Source of the DNA: Litorimonas taeanensis
GTDB taxonomy: Bacteria > Pseudomonadota > Alphaproteobacteria > Caulobacterales > Maricaulaceae
Direction: 5' to 3'
Length of the DNA: 64,000 nucleotides
Assembly: GCF_003634015.1 (NCBI RefSeq)
Contig: NZ_RBII01000001.1
Coordinates: 1,302,001 to 1,366,000, forward strand
This document shows, piece by piece, positions 9,089 to 19,700 of the stretch. The position numbers were made by a program, and so were the translations under genes. A model generated the notes under the pieces. It worked only from the letters and a program-made list of their open reading frames with translations. It was not told the origin of the DNA and did not search any database. Numbering within the stretch: the first letter of the stretch is position 1; each line of letters starts with the position of its first letter.

Positions 9089-12000
9089 TTAAAACTTGCC
9101 TTGGATCCCAAAGAATACACGTGGTCCGTAAACATTGACCTCATAAAGATCATCAGGCACCCACTTATATTGCTCTTTCGGCTCATCAAAGAGGTTGATA
9201 GCCTCAACCGAAACTTTGAAGTTATCATTGATTTTATACGATGCGCGCGCCTCGAAGACACCAACATCACCAACATAGCGGATCCGTGTACCATTTGATG
9301 TAAATGGCTGGAAGTAATCGCTTCTGTACTTATACAAACCTTGAAGGTCTAAATTACCAATTTGGTAATAGAGCTGACCAGAGAAGACATGTTTAGAGAG
9401 ACCAGGAATACTCGCTGGTGCAACAATGCCTGCATTTGTTTGAACAAGCGTACCGTCTAATTCACGCGTATAAAGGTCGCCATAAAGACTATCTTCAAAT
9501 TCGAAATCAGAATCTGTGTAGTTATAGCTCATTTTTGTACCAAAACCGCTCAAGAAGCCTGGCAAATATGAGAAACGATGAGACGCAGTAATTTCTACAC
9601 CAAACAAGTCACTTGTATCTTGGTTTGACTGGCTCAGCGTCACTTCACCGTCAACTTCCTGCCCATCAAGAACATAAGTTTCAATTGCGCGGACATTCTC
9701 AAAGCCACCTTTGAAGCTCTTATAATACGCTCCAATAGCAAAGATTGAATCTTCATTCGGATACCATTCAACACCGGCATCTAAATTCCATGACGTCAAA
9801 GGCTTGGCATCAGGGTTACCAGAGGCATTCACACCAGAAATCAAATCGTCAACATTTGTGATGAGATCATCTGCGTCACCTGAGTTGAAAGAGAATGTTC
9901 TCGCAAAGCCCATATCAGCGGGGTCAGCTCGTGAAATCCCTCTAAACGCGCCGGCACGGAAAAGAACCGTGTCGTTAATGTCGATGATTGCATTAACACT
10001 TGGCAGAACTTCTGTGTATCCGCCTTTCGCTGTGACACGCTCCAAATCACCCTCAGGGCTGATTTCCAAGCCGCCATCCGTATTCGTCGTAATCGCATAA
10101 CCTTGGCGATAACCAACAGAATCTACAGACGTATCCACAACACGCACACCAAAGTTACCTCGCATAGGCAAGCCATCAAGTGTCGTTTCGTAATTCGCCA
10201 TAACATAACCAGCCAAGACTGTTTCTGTGACGTCAATTGTTGAAGAGTTTTCACGCTCTAGATCAGGAATACCAAAGACAAAGTTTCCGCCCTGAGCATT
10301 CACTGCATCAACAGCGAACTCAACCAAACACGAAGCGTCATAAGTCGCCCAAGAGTTAGTCGAGCTAATAACAGCACCGCTGTCATCAATATTCGTAATT
10401 AAATCTCCATCACGAACAGAGCCCAAAAAGTCGCTTTCCGCGAAAGACGTCCGACAATTTTGATTAGCCTCAGCGAGAATGACCTCGTTCTGCTCTTCCG
10501 TTAGGATTGTATCTGTTGAGTTACGGAGTTCAAACTCTGTACGGCCTTGGCCGCCGCCGCCAACCAGTGCTAAATACTCAAGCTCAGAATAACGGCCACC
10601 AACCTCAAGGCTGTTGACGATGCCAAAATCTCTGTCATATTTAAAGTCCAAGCGCGCCGCCTTACTCGTATTTCTACGCTCTAGGTCGTTATCAATACGA
10701 ACGCGGAGACGGTCGACAAAATTGCTGTGATCATTCACATCAAAGACTTCGTCGGAGAGTGTATATTGCGGAATACCAGAATCTAAATTCCAAGAAATAA
10801 CAGGAGAAATATCAGACTGCAGACGGAACTGAATTCCCTGCTCATTCCGCTTCGTCTCAGAGAAAGAGACGTCTGCACTCATGCTAAGACGTTCTGTCAA
10901 ATCATAAGCGACATTAATACCACCGCCAAGATATGTTTCTTTACGCTCGTAATCGTCACCCTGAATTTCAATCGTGTTATCAGTCGTGAAAGATGTAATC
11001 GCGCCCGTATCAGAAAACTCGATACTGTCAAAGGCTGTCGTATTCGTCCCCGTTCCGACATTAAGGCTCGTATCATTCCGCTTTTGACCATTAAATGTCA
11101 GATCATTACGCTGCTCTGATTGAATACGCTCTGACCATTCAACGTCAAAATTGACATCAAGACGATCATTTGGCTGCCATTGTAAAGCACCGAATAAAGA
11201 ATCCCGTTCGTCGCGTGTATCGTTTTGGCGATAATGGCGCTGTGACGGCACAAAGACATAATCTTCGCCATGGCTATAGGCTAAGCCCGTCGCTGGGTTA
11301 ATCGCTGTATCATATCCATCTGGGATACGGCTGCCATCATCCCGCGTACGGCTTTCATTTTGGTCTTCACAATCATCATCACGCGATGGGTTGTTGGTGA
11401 AACCTTGGGCACCAGCTGAGCCGCCAACGATACAAGCAAAAGATGAGCTACCTGTGTTACTTGTTGACCGAATTTCTTGCTCTGGCTGTGAAATATCACT
11501 GCGCTGTAAACCAACAGAGAAACCAATATCGCCCAGACCATTGACTTCGAATTGATCAACATAAGATAGCGTTCCGCGGAAACCAATATCGCCGGCTAGC
11601 GTATCATCTTGATTCAGCTGATCAGGGTTTACATTACCCTTTAAATTCACTTGAACACGACGCTTATTATAATCAAGCGGCTTAAGGGTTTCGAGTTGAA
11701 TTTGGCCAGCAACACCGCCTTCGATTTGGCTAGCATCTTGAGTTTTAAAGACTGACAGCTTGCTCATTAACTCCGAAGGGAACTGAGAGAAGTTTACTGA
11801 GCGGTCACCCGAACCATTTGTCGCTTCACGGCCGTTAAACACTGTCGAGCTCAGATAAGGCCCAAGACCCCGAATAGACACCTCAGTCGCACCACCATTT
11901 TCACGATGAGAGGCTACACCTGTGATAGTTTCAAGCGCTTCACCAATTGAGAGCGCTGGAATATCACCGATTTCTGATGCAGAAAGACCGTCAACAATCT

Positions 12001-12190
12001 GTGTATTTTGACGTTTTAACGCAATCGAATCCTGAATAACGGCCCGCGTACCTGTGGCAACAACCTCATCAGGAACGGCTGCGTCTTGGGCGAGTGCCAT
12101 TTGCGGCAGCGCTAAAGTCGAAAGACCGACACTCAGCAATAGCGATTTCTTGAAAAGTGAACACCCAAAGGTATCTCGTGAATGAGTCAT
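9089..12190 (-). CDS. TonB-dependent receptor (second), alginate locus
   Basis: A 1033-aa outer-membrane receptor. The signal peptide ends near LPQMALAQ; DEVVATGTRAVIQDSIALKR forms a TonB-box-like start; the plug contains ALETITGVASHRENGGATEV and SIRGLGPYLSSTVFNGREAT; the barrel ends RVFFGIQGKF. It is a distant paralogue of the receptor just downstream, so the locus carries two uptake routes, possibly for different oligomer sizes or compositions (inference). AGGGGAA lies before the ATG, and the palindromic operator lies about 113 bases upstream. It is followed by its own strong terminator, so the two receptor genes form separate transcription units under the same operator. Confidence 0.93.
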   Translation of the reverse strand: MTHSRDTFGCSLFKKSLLLSVGLSTLALPQMALAQDAAVPDEVVATGTRAVIQDSIALKRQNTQIVDGLSASEIGDIPALSIGEALETITGVASHRENGGATEVSIRGLGPYLSSTVFNGREATNGSGDRSVNFSQFPSELMSKLSVFKTQDASQIEGGVAGQIQLETLKPLDYNKRRVQVNLKGNVNPDQLNQDDTLAGDIGFRGTLSYVDQFEVNGLGDIGFSVGLQRSDISQPEQEIRSTSNTGSSSFACIVGGSAGAQGFTNNPSRDDDCEDQNESRTRDDGSRIPDGYDTAINPATGLAYSHGEDYVFVPSQRHYRQNDTRDERDSLFGALQWQPNDRLDVNFDVEWSERIQSEQRNDLTFNGQKRNDTSLNVGTGTNTTAFDSIEFSDTGAITSFTTDNTIEIQGDDYERKETYLGGGINVAYDLTERLSMSADVSFSETKRNEQGIQFRLQSDISPVISWNLDSGIPQYTLSDEVFDVNDHSNFVDRLRVRIDNDLERRNTSKAARLDFKYDRDFGIVNSLEVGGRYSELEYLALVGGGGQGRTEFELRNSTDTILTEEQNEVILAEANQNCRTSFAESDFLGSVRDGDLITNIDDSGAVISSTNSWATYDASCLVEFAVDAVNAQGGNFVFGIPDLERENSSTIDVTETVLAGYVMANYETTLDGLPMRGNFGVRVVDTSVDSVGYRQGYAITTNTDGGLEISPEGDLERVTAKGGYTEVLPSVNAIIDINDTVLFRAGAFRGISRADPADMGFARTFSFNSGDADDLITNVDDLISGVNASGNPDAKPLTSWNLDAGVEWYPNEDSIFAIGAYYKSFKGGFENVRAIETYVLDGQEVDGEVTLSQSNQDTSDLFGVEITASHRFSYLPGFLSGFGTKMSYNYTDSDFEFEDSLYGDLYTRELDGTLVQTNAGIVAPASIPGLSKHVFSGQLYYQIGNLDLQGLYKYRSDYFQPFTSNGTRIRYVGDVGVFEARASYKINDNFKVSVEAINLFDEPKEQYKWVPDDLYEVNVYGPRVFFGIQGKF

Positions 12191-12302
12191 ATATCTATTC
12201 CCCTATATGGACCTTAACCGCTTTATGACGGATTTTTTAGTTTCTTTAAAAGAACCAATAAAAAAACGTATGTCAACCTATTATAATTACCGATTTGCAA
12301 TA

Positions 12303-12317
12303 ATTGGTATGACCAAT
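12303..12317. promoter_or_regulatory. Palindromic operator upstream of the second receptor
   Basis: ATTGGTATGACCAAT is the exact reverse complement of the site at 8958-8972, and lies about 113 bases before the receptor start. Two identical 15-mers at equivalent promoter positions are very unlikely by chance. Confidence 0.7.
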
Positions 12318-12677
12318 CATCTTTTCCTTTCATCTGTTGCATATTAAACACAGTTCATTTTTGGAGGCGTTTTAAAGGGGTGCGCCTCTCTATATTGAGG
12401 CCAGAATGAGACACTCAGGTGAACGCTAACAACTCAACTATCACAATCACTTAGGATTTTTTCGGTTATATTTATTTTATCCGTTTTTTGATAAGCGGTC
12501 TTGTAAAGCCCTTCCCCGCACGAACATTTGTTTGGGGCAAACAAGCCTCAGGCCTTCACAGAAAGACAATTATCTATGCAATTAGATTATTAGATAGCCA
12601 GTGCCCCAGAGAGCGGCTTCATCCTTTCGACACCCATGAGAATCGTGCCAAAAGGACTAATTAAAAGAGTAGATCTC
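12318..12677. other. Non-coding gap upstream of the second receptor
   Basis: No gene is seen here. It contains two inverted repeats: GAGGCG/CGCCTC with a 13-base loop at about 12365-12390, and TTGTTTG-GGG-CAAACAA at 12528-12544. Neither is followed by a convincing U-run. The rest is AT-rich without recognised motifs. Confidence 0.4.
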
Positions 12678-15600
12678 TTATAATTTCCCAACAAGGTTGA
12701 TGAACCAACCATCAGAGTCATTTTCAAAATCTGTCAAATCATCCGAGAAAGTTGAAAAACTATAGCCGCCGCCAATTTTCATTTTATCCCCGATATGGCG
12801 GTGAAGACCAAATAAAGAGCCTGTTCGCGCATCGTCTGCCAGACTGGCGGTCAAGTAACGACCTTCCATGAAGGCATCCCATTCATTCATAATATGCAAA
12901 TCAGCGCGCAATATGGCCAATCCCGCTTCACTATCATAGAACTCATTACTTCCGCGGACGGTTTCGACCTCGCCTAGGCGATAGGCCAGCTTGGCACCAA
13001 GAGATAGGCGATTTGTAAGGTCATATGTCCCATCAAGCGAAGCAATATGGCTGCGCTGCCGCGCTGTAATTTGGCTACGATTGCCCGCATCATTCAACCC
13101 CTGATCAGCAGGGGAAAGATCCTCAAAGAAAGTATATTTAGCCAAAGCGTTGAAGCGGTCATGGAAAACAGGCCGATAGGCGACACCAACAACGCCCTCG
13201 ATAAAGTCCGCATCGAGTATAGAGCTTTGATCCGATTCTGACGTAGCAAGATTAAACCGGCCTAACAGTTCAAAATCTCGTCCGGCTTTATAGGCCAATG
13301 TGTTGCGCAGGAAGTAACTGTTTCTATCACGGTTTTGGGCGTTTAGAACGCCGCGTTCAAACCGCGCTTCGACATTCGTGGCAATGCGCAGGGCTTCGCC
13401 CGTAAAGGCAGAGGAGAAAGCAAAAGCCTCTCTGTCAAAGTCCCCATTAATATCATCTTGAATATTCCCGACTTCGGCGCTCACGCCAAAAGCCCAAAGC
13501 GCATTCGGACGGAAATCAACACCATATGCATGGGTAAGGTTTTGCCCAGTCTGACCGAAAGAGAGTTTTTCTTCGCCGTAAATAGAGAGGGCATCATTAT
13601 ATCGACGACGTGCACCCGCTGTAATCGTCCCATAGCTAGAATAGGATTCGCGCGGCACAGTAGACAAGTCATCTTGGTCATCCGTGCTGAGCGCATATCC
13701 AATATAATATTCCGCACCCTCTGGGTTTTGATAATTCAGCTGCGCCGAAGCGCCTATACCCCCATCTCCTTCGGAAACTTCACCAGAAAGACGCATATGC
13801 TGGTTCAAACGCACATCCGCGCCGGCGCCATATCGGTTTGCACTCGCCCGCCCTGCATCGCGCTCCAAAGTATCTTGATAGAACGCCCGTACCGATAATT
13901 CATCAGACGGTTCAAAACGTAGCTCTGCTGTGGCATCCGTTCGCGCGCCAATTCCTCGCGGAGAATCTGCAGAAAGGTTACTAATCGTAGAAGGATCTTG
14001 ATCACTTCGGCGAATACCTGCTGCAATGGCAAAACTATTCGTGATTTTTTGGGTTAAGTCCGCATAGAAAGATTTACGCTTGCCGCGTTCTTCAGAAGAC
14101 AGCTCGTCATATTGCAAGCTGACCCGAGTGCTATCACCCAAAGACCCATCAAATCCCGCTTCGGCCCGCGTTACCTCTCCATATCCAATACGGCCCTGCC
14201 CTGAATAGCCAGCCTCTTGATGTTCATAAGTCCCTTTAATTTTCGCTGTATAAGGTCTTGGGCCTCTAGCCATGTCTGCCAGATCAAGTTGACCTTCCAC
14301 ACGGTACGCTTCGGCTTTTTCGCCGCGCACACCAGGGGCGTTGACTGAGTCGAATATAAATCCACCATCAGAAGAACGCGCCTCATCAAAACCCGGGCCT
14401 TCACTCACGCCGAACTCACCTTTTAAGTAACTCGTCTCAGACGCCCGCAACAAAACATCTGCGGCCAAAACTGTCTGATCAGCCGTCCCTGTTTTTTCGC
14501 GCTGCATAGTCGTCCCGACACGCAAGTGATCTCCAAACCATTGACTGGCGCGTCCGCCGACAGTAAAGCCACTGATATCTGCGACACCCGGCGTATATTC
14601 ATAACGCGCGACCAAATAGGCTTCGTGACCAGACAGCCCCCCTGTACGAACAACTTGGTTATCTGACACGGTGCTTTGTAAAGGCTCATTGAGCAAAATT
14701 CGACCCTGCAGGTAATCAACGGTATAATCTTCGTAAGCCGTCAAATCGCGCGTTTCGAGAACAAGGCCTGTCAATTTATCGCGAACTTCTATCCGAAGTC
14801 TTTCTGACCCCACTGTGATGTCTTGGCGTTGAATATAGTATAGCGAGCCGCCTGTGCCACGGAATTCATCTCTCCCAGCTAAAGTTCCTGGGTCCGCGGC
14901 AAAGACGGTCGCTTGGCCGCGACGCTCTCCGAAACGGGTCGTGTCGAGGCTTTTATAATTCGCCAATCCACCATACAGCCCTCTATCAAGCTGTGCGATT
15001 TCTGTTCCTGTCACTGCCGTTGCAAAATTACCCCACATCAGGGTCGAGTCATCCTTTTCAAGACGGACATAAAAACGACCTTGCGTCGGCGCATCTTCAC
15101 GGGTTGTACTATTATCACCGTAAACAGGATAATATGCATCGGAATCTAATCGCCGTAATAATTGGCGTGGATCTTTATCATCTAGGTTTGAGAGCAAGTC
15201 GTCTATTGAGGCTTCGCCCGTGTCGAGTGAGGCCGTAATCAACGTCTCCCCTTTGATACGCCCTTTAAGGTAAAAAGCGCCGCGACCCATAATTTCGACG
15301 GAGTCAAAATCATCACTCGCATCTGTTAAATCGGCCAAACCAATTGCGCGGCTTTTCCCGACTGTTAAATCCCCCAATGCCACATAAAACAGATCTGTAT
15401 CTTTAATATCTACATTGCGGTGAAAAGTAAGGTCTTGGCCATAAGGACCGGTAAGGTGAACATGTACGGGCGCTTTGCCAAAGGGTAAAATTTGCTGAAC
15501 AACAAATTGTCCATCTGCATCTGTTGGAACGGGACGGCCAAAGACATGCGGGCTGACGCCAGCTGGCACGTGAGATCCGTTTACCGTAATCGCTCCGCCG

Positions 15601-16769
15601 CGCACGCGAATGTTTCGCGTTTGTGTGGCATCTTTACCATAAGCGCCAAGCCCCCCTAGGCTATCTGGCCCTTGATAAGGTTCATTTGATAACATGAGCG
15701 TTTTAGGTTTTGTTTCATCGAAACGGCCTTCACGGTCATAAACGCGTAATTGATAAATGAGCTTAGCCGGCGTTTGCGGCGCCATGAAGACTTGCCCGCG
15801 TCCATATTTATCTAATGGAACGACATAAAGCGGCTTGTCTGTTTCAGCGTCTTTTGGACGTGTCGTTTTAGAAAGGGCTTCTGAACCTTCGACAGGCGCG
15901 GCAAAAACAAGAACCTCAGAATGTGCGATATAGGCATCATAATTGCTATAGGATAAAAATTGCACTGGCCCGCCACGAGGGACATGCACGCTGTCATTTA
16001 ATGTACCTACATTCAGCCAAGGTTTCACATCTAATCCGTCAACACGCACTTGAATATTAGCGCGCGCCAGAGCTTGGTCAGCCCTAACCTGTCCTAAGCC
16101 TTCTTCGAAACCATCCCCTGTAATATGCTGTCCATCTACGGACATACGGAAATGCGAGCGTGACTGAGACCCTTGCGGCGCAATCCCATAGGCTTGAGGC
16201 ATAGCTCCATAAGGGTGCGGGTGTTGCACCGGCCCGTTATGCTGCGGTAAGTTTTGCGGCACAGCGAAGCGCGTTAGCGCTGGCCCTTGCCTGCCAAGAA
16301 ATGGATTGTGACCGGCTGGCACATAAACGGATCCAGCCGCTGGGTTGTTCAGGCCAACAGGCATTTGAACGGGTCTTTGTTGCAGTCTCTGAAGTGGCCT
16401 TTGAGGTAGTCTCTGAGGCAGGGCCTGCATGGGAATAGGTTGAACAGGATATGACACAGGGCCATAGGCTGGCACCTGAGTTGGCACTTCAAAACGCTGC
16501 AAGACGGGGCCGTGGCCATTATAATGCGGGTTATATTGCGGCGGCACATAGGTACGAGACGCCCGAGGGTCTGCAAAAAACTTTTGAAATTGCGCTGGAT
16601 AAGCAACAGCTGAAGGCGTGATGTTTACTGCTTTAGAAATCACCAAGCGACCGATTGGGGTCAATCCAATTCCCGCAATTAACCCGAGTCCAGTCGTACC
16701 TATAAGCACGCGGCGTGTCCAAGCCGCTGGGCGCGCTGTACTTGGTTTTCCTTGTGAAAAATTACTCAT
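12678..16769 (-). CDS. Large predicted outer-membrane beta-barrel protein partnered with the DUF11 protein
   Basis: A 1363-aa protein not assigned to a named family. It begins with basic residues and a hydrophobic segment (about 14-36) serving as signal or anchor, then a Pro/Gln/Tyr-rich stretch to about residue 200 with near-repeats such as RLPQRPLQRLQQRP. A carboxypeptidase-regulatory-like beta domain follows (about 395-470). The C-terminal half (about 600-1363) has alternating strands, Asp/Gly turns and an aromatic-hydrophobic end (WFINLVGKL), typical of an outer-membrane barrel. The ATG at 16769 is preferred to one 15 bases earlier: GGAGG lies 7 bases upstream and the ATG overlaps the preceding stop (ATGA). 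Coupling to the giant DUF11 gene suggests one surface complex, with this protein as secretion or anchoring partner (inference). Confidence 0.7.
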   Translation of the reverse strand: MSNFSQGKPSTARPAAWTRRVLIGTTGLGLIAGIGLTPIGRLVISKAVNITPSAVAYPAQFQKFFADPRASRTYVPPQYNPHYNGHGPVLQRFEVPTQVPAYGPVSYPVQPIPMQALPQRLPQRPLQRLQQRPVQMPVGLNNPAAGSVYVPAGHNPFLGRQGPALTRFAVPQNLPQHNGPVQHPHPYGAMPQAYGIAPQGSQSRSHFRMSVDGQHITGDGFEEGLGQVRADQALARANIQVRVDGLDVKPWLNVGTLNDSVHVPRGGPVQFLSYSNYDAYIAHSEVLVFAAPVEGSEALSKTTRPKDAETDKPLYVVPLDKYGRGQVFMAPQTPAKLIYQLRVYDREGRFDETKPKTLMLSNEPYQGPDSLGGLGAYGKDATQTRNIRVRGGAITVNGSHVPAGVSPHVFGRPVPTDADGQFVVQQILPFGKAPVHVHLTGPYGQDLTFHRNVDIKDTDLFYVALGDLTVGKSRAIGLADLTDASDDFDSVEIMGRGAFYLKGRIKGETLITASLDTGEASIDDLLSNLDDKDPRQLLRRLDSDAYYPVYGDNSTTREDAPTQGRFYVRLEKDDSTLMWGNFATAVTGTEIAQLDRGLYGGLANYKSLDTTRFGERRGQATVFAADPGTLAGRDEFRGTGGSLYYIQRQDITVGSERLRIEVRDKLTGLVLETRDLTAYEDYTVDYLQGRILLNEPLQSTVSDNQVVRTGGLSGHEAYLVARYEYTPGVADISGFTVGGRASQWFGDHLRVGTTMQREKTGTADQTVLAADVLLRASETSYLKGEFGVSEGPGFDEARSSDGGFIFDSVNAPGVRGEKAEAYRVEGQLDLADMARGPRPYTAKIKGTYEHQEAGYSGQGRIGYGEVTRAEAGFDGSLGDSTRVSLQYDELSSEERGKRKSFYADLTQKITNSFAIAAGIRRSDQDPSTISNLSADSPRGIGARTDATAELRFEPSDELSVRAFYQDTLERDAGRASANRYGAGADVRLNQHMRLSGEVSEGDGGIGASAQLNYQNPEGAEYYIGYALSTDDQDDLSTVPRESYSSYGTITAGARRRYNDALSIYGEEKLSFGQTGQNLTHAYGVDFRPNALWAFGVSAEVGNIQDDINGDFDREAFAFSSAFTGEALRIATNVEARFERGVLNAQNRDRNSYFLRNTLAYKAGRDFELLGRFNLATSESDQSSILDADFIEGVVGVAYRPVFHDRFNALAKYTFFEDLSPADQGLNDAGNRSQITARQRSHIASLDGTYDLTNRLSLGAKLAYRLGEVETVRGSNEFYDSEAGLAILRADLHIMNEWDAFMEGRYLTASLADDARTGSLFGLHRHIGDKMKIGGGYSFSTFSDDLTDFENDSDGWFINLVGKL

Positions 16770-19700
16770 CGGCCGCCTCCCCATATGGGTCTCTGGGTGG
16801 GTGTGATTGCGGGCATCATATTGGGCGCACTCGAAACTAATCTCTGTTCGATTACCAAATCATAACAGCATCCTTCGACTTTCCAGCGGTCTTTCAAATA
16901 GCTTTCCAGAGCGTCCAAGCGCGTCTGTGCGAGCGGGTCATAGCCTTGCGTATGATAGGTCAATCTCAGAACGCTTTGACTTTCCCGAAGCGCGTAAAAG
17001 AGCTTTGGCAATTCAGCCATAATATAGGGCGCAAGCTCAATACGGCCATTCATAAATCCAGCCGTTTCGACGTCAAACGTCGCTACGCGCATCTGAGAAA
17101 CACCAAAATTTGCTTTCCCCATTTTACCGCGCGTCAAACGAATAACGCGTGGGTTTTCACTCACCATGCGATAGCCCGTTGGCAGAGTACGCGTATCAAG
17201 CTTAAGAATAAAATTAGAACCAATCGTCCCATTAGGAACGGCCGCACAAGCGATATGATAGCGACCTTCAGGGTCAGTATTGACGAGCAAACCATTCACA
17301 GTCGCGAGCCTTACGCCTGCCAGACCTTTCTCCCCTAAATCCTGAGCGCCATTTTGGTTGCGATCTTCATAAACCTTACCGATGACCTCCGAACAATCGA
17401 ATTCAGGCGTTGGCAACAATCTCACGCTTGCCTCTGCTCGGCCTGAGAGTTCGCTTCCATCAACAGCGGATTGCACCACGACTTGGTTGACAGATATGCC
17501 AATCGGCGCGCCCGTACCGACTGCAGCTGAAAATTCCAACGTCAGAACTTGGTTCGCAGCAATCGTTAAATTCTCTACCGTAAAGCCTGTTGGCGTAGCG
17601 AGTGATGTATAGGAGAAACCATCAACCGTTAGAGTATCTGGCAGGTACCGAAATCCAGCAGGCATAATATCGACAACATCAACGCCGCTATACGGATAGT
17701 TTTCTGCATTCGTCACAGTGACTGTATAAGGCACAATTCCGCCTATACTCGTCGTCGAAACGCCTGCGCTTTTCGTAATCATAAGCGGCGATTGTGCGAC
17801 GCTCATCGGGTCCAAAGGAATGTTGTTTCGCGTAATTTCGCGTTCGCCTGCCCCAACTGTGACCGTGTAATAGTGATTAGTGTCAGAGTTCACATTCGGC
17901 GCACCGAAATCTGCCACAACAGGGAAAGGCCCTGTCCCTGCTGGCGGGTCAATGGCATCAGCATTAGACGGCACAATCGCCGAAGCCCCATCACGATATC
18001 CAGACGGAGACGTTAAATTAATACGGTATGGCGTTGGCGCTATAGGGCAGCTCATGTCTGCGCCGGGGACAATTTCAAAAAAGTACTCCCCGTCTGAACC
18101 TGTGGATTGTCCTTGTTGCGACGCATCACGCAGACAGCTTATGGGTAGCGGCGTACCGTCCTCAGTCGCGACGGTGACAATCGCTCCGGCAACGGGAATA
18201 CGGTCAATACTGTCATAAATGACGCCCATCGGCTCGATAGGCAGATTAACATTATCAATGTCAGCCCCACCCGTAAGAACAATCATATCTAAAATTCGAT
18301 AGGCAACCTGCGTTTCAGGATGCCGCGAAATGACAGTGAAGTTCCCACTAACAGCCCCTGCATGTGCCAGAATATCAATATTGTTAAATTCATATTGACC
18401 CAAAGAATCCGCTATCGTTGTTGCAACGAGGCTCCCATCTGGCGCGCGAAGTTCAACCACCCAATTTGGGCGCGGAGCTTCTGAACCATCAAAGAGGTCA
18501 TCTAGGTTTTCATCCAAAAATACGACGCCAGACAGGCTTGCCATTGGGTCTTGGATAGTAATCGTAATTTCGGCTGTATCGCAATTATTACGATTATCAC
18601 AAACCGTATAAGGCACCGTAATCACGCCCACAAAATCTGTATTCGGTGTGACCGTTAAACTGCCATCCGAATTAATCACGACAGTCGCATCAGCTGGCGG
18701 ATCAAAGCTTGTTACAGTGAGTGGATCATTTTCCGGATCGGTATCATTCTCTCTGGGGTCTAATGTTACAGGCGTATTGAAAGCCGCATTACGCATATCA
18801 TTCGTGGCCACGGGCGGTTGACTTACGGGTAAAGGCGTCACTGTGGGATCAGAGGGCTGTCCATCTCCGTCAGGGTCTGCCTCAGCCGTATCCGCAGGGT
18901 CATCAGACACGGCGCTAATGACATCTCCATTTGGCGCACTGGCCGAAGATGTCGCTGTATTTGTGACCGAACCATTCTCTAAATCGGCCTGCGTTAAAAC
19001 ATAGCTCGCCGTAAAGGTCGTCGTGTCTTCTTGCCCGGGGGAAAGCATTGCAATAGGGCCGCCAGTTACATTAACAAGCGCGTCAGCCACGGTGACATTC
19101 GTCAGATTGACATTACCAACATTCACAAGGCGGAAGGCGTAATCAATTGTATCGCCCACATCGGCCCAACCATCGCCGCCATCATTCAAGACGGCTGTTT
19201 TAAACAAGGCCAGCGCGGGGTCGTTTGGCAAAATAACACGGGTCGGGTCATCTGGATTACTGTCGCCATTTAAATCAGTATTCGTTAGATCCGCAGGGTC
19301 ATCAGAAATATCTACAACTGTGTCCCCTGCTGGCGTCTGCCCTCGAACATCAGAGCGATGGGTCACCTCTCCATTGTCGATATCGTCTTGCGTAAGGGTA
19401 TAAACCGCTGTGAAAGTCGTATTGTCTACACCCCCAGAATTTAGGCTAGGGAGTGGCCCGCCAAGAATAGTTAAATCAGCATCATCAACTATAAGCGTCG
19501 TGAGTGTAACGGGCCCCGTATTCGTCACAGTTAAAACATAATTGATAACATCACCTGCCGTGGCAACACCATCAGGGCCAAGGTCAAGTACGCCTTCCAT
19601 CTGCAGGTCAACGCGCCCCATCGCGCCGAGCTCTGTGACTGTCGGGTCATCAGGGCCGCCGCCCGCGCCAAGAGGATCATCAGAAATATCGGTGACAGGA

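Noticed and set aside
13458-13898. A 146-codon plus-strand open frame opposite the large barrel gene.
   Set aside because: Composition and position are those of an antisense shadow; no domain or start signal.
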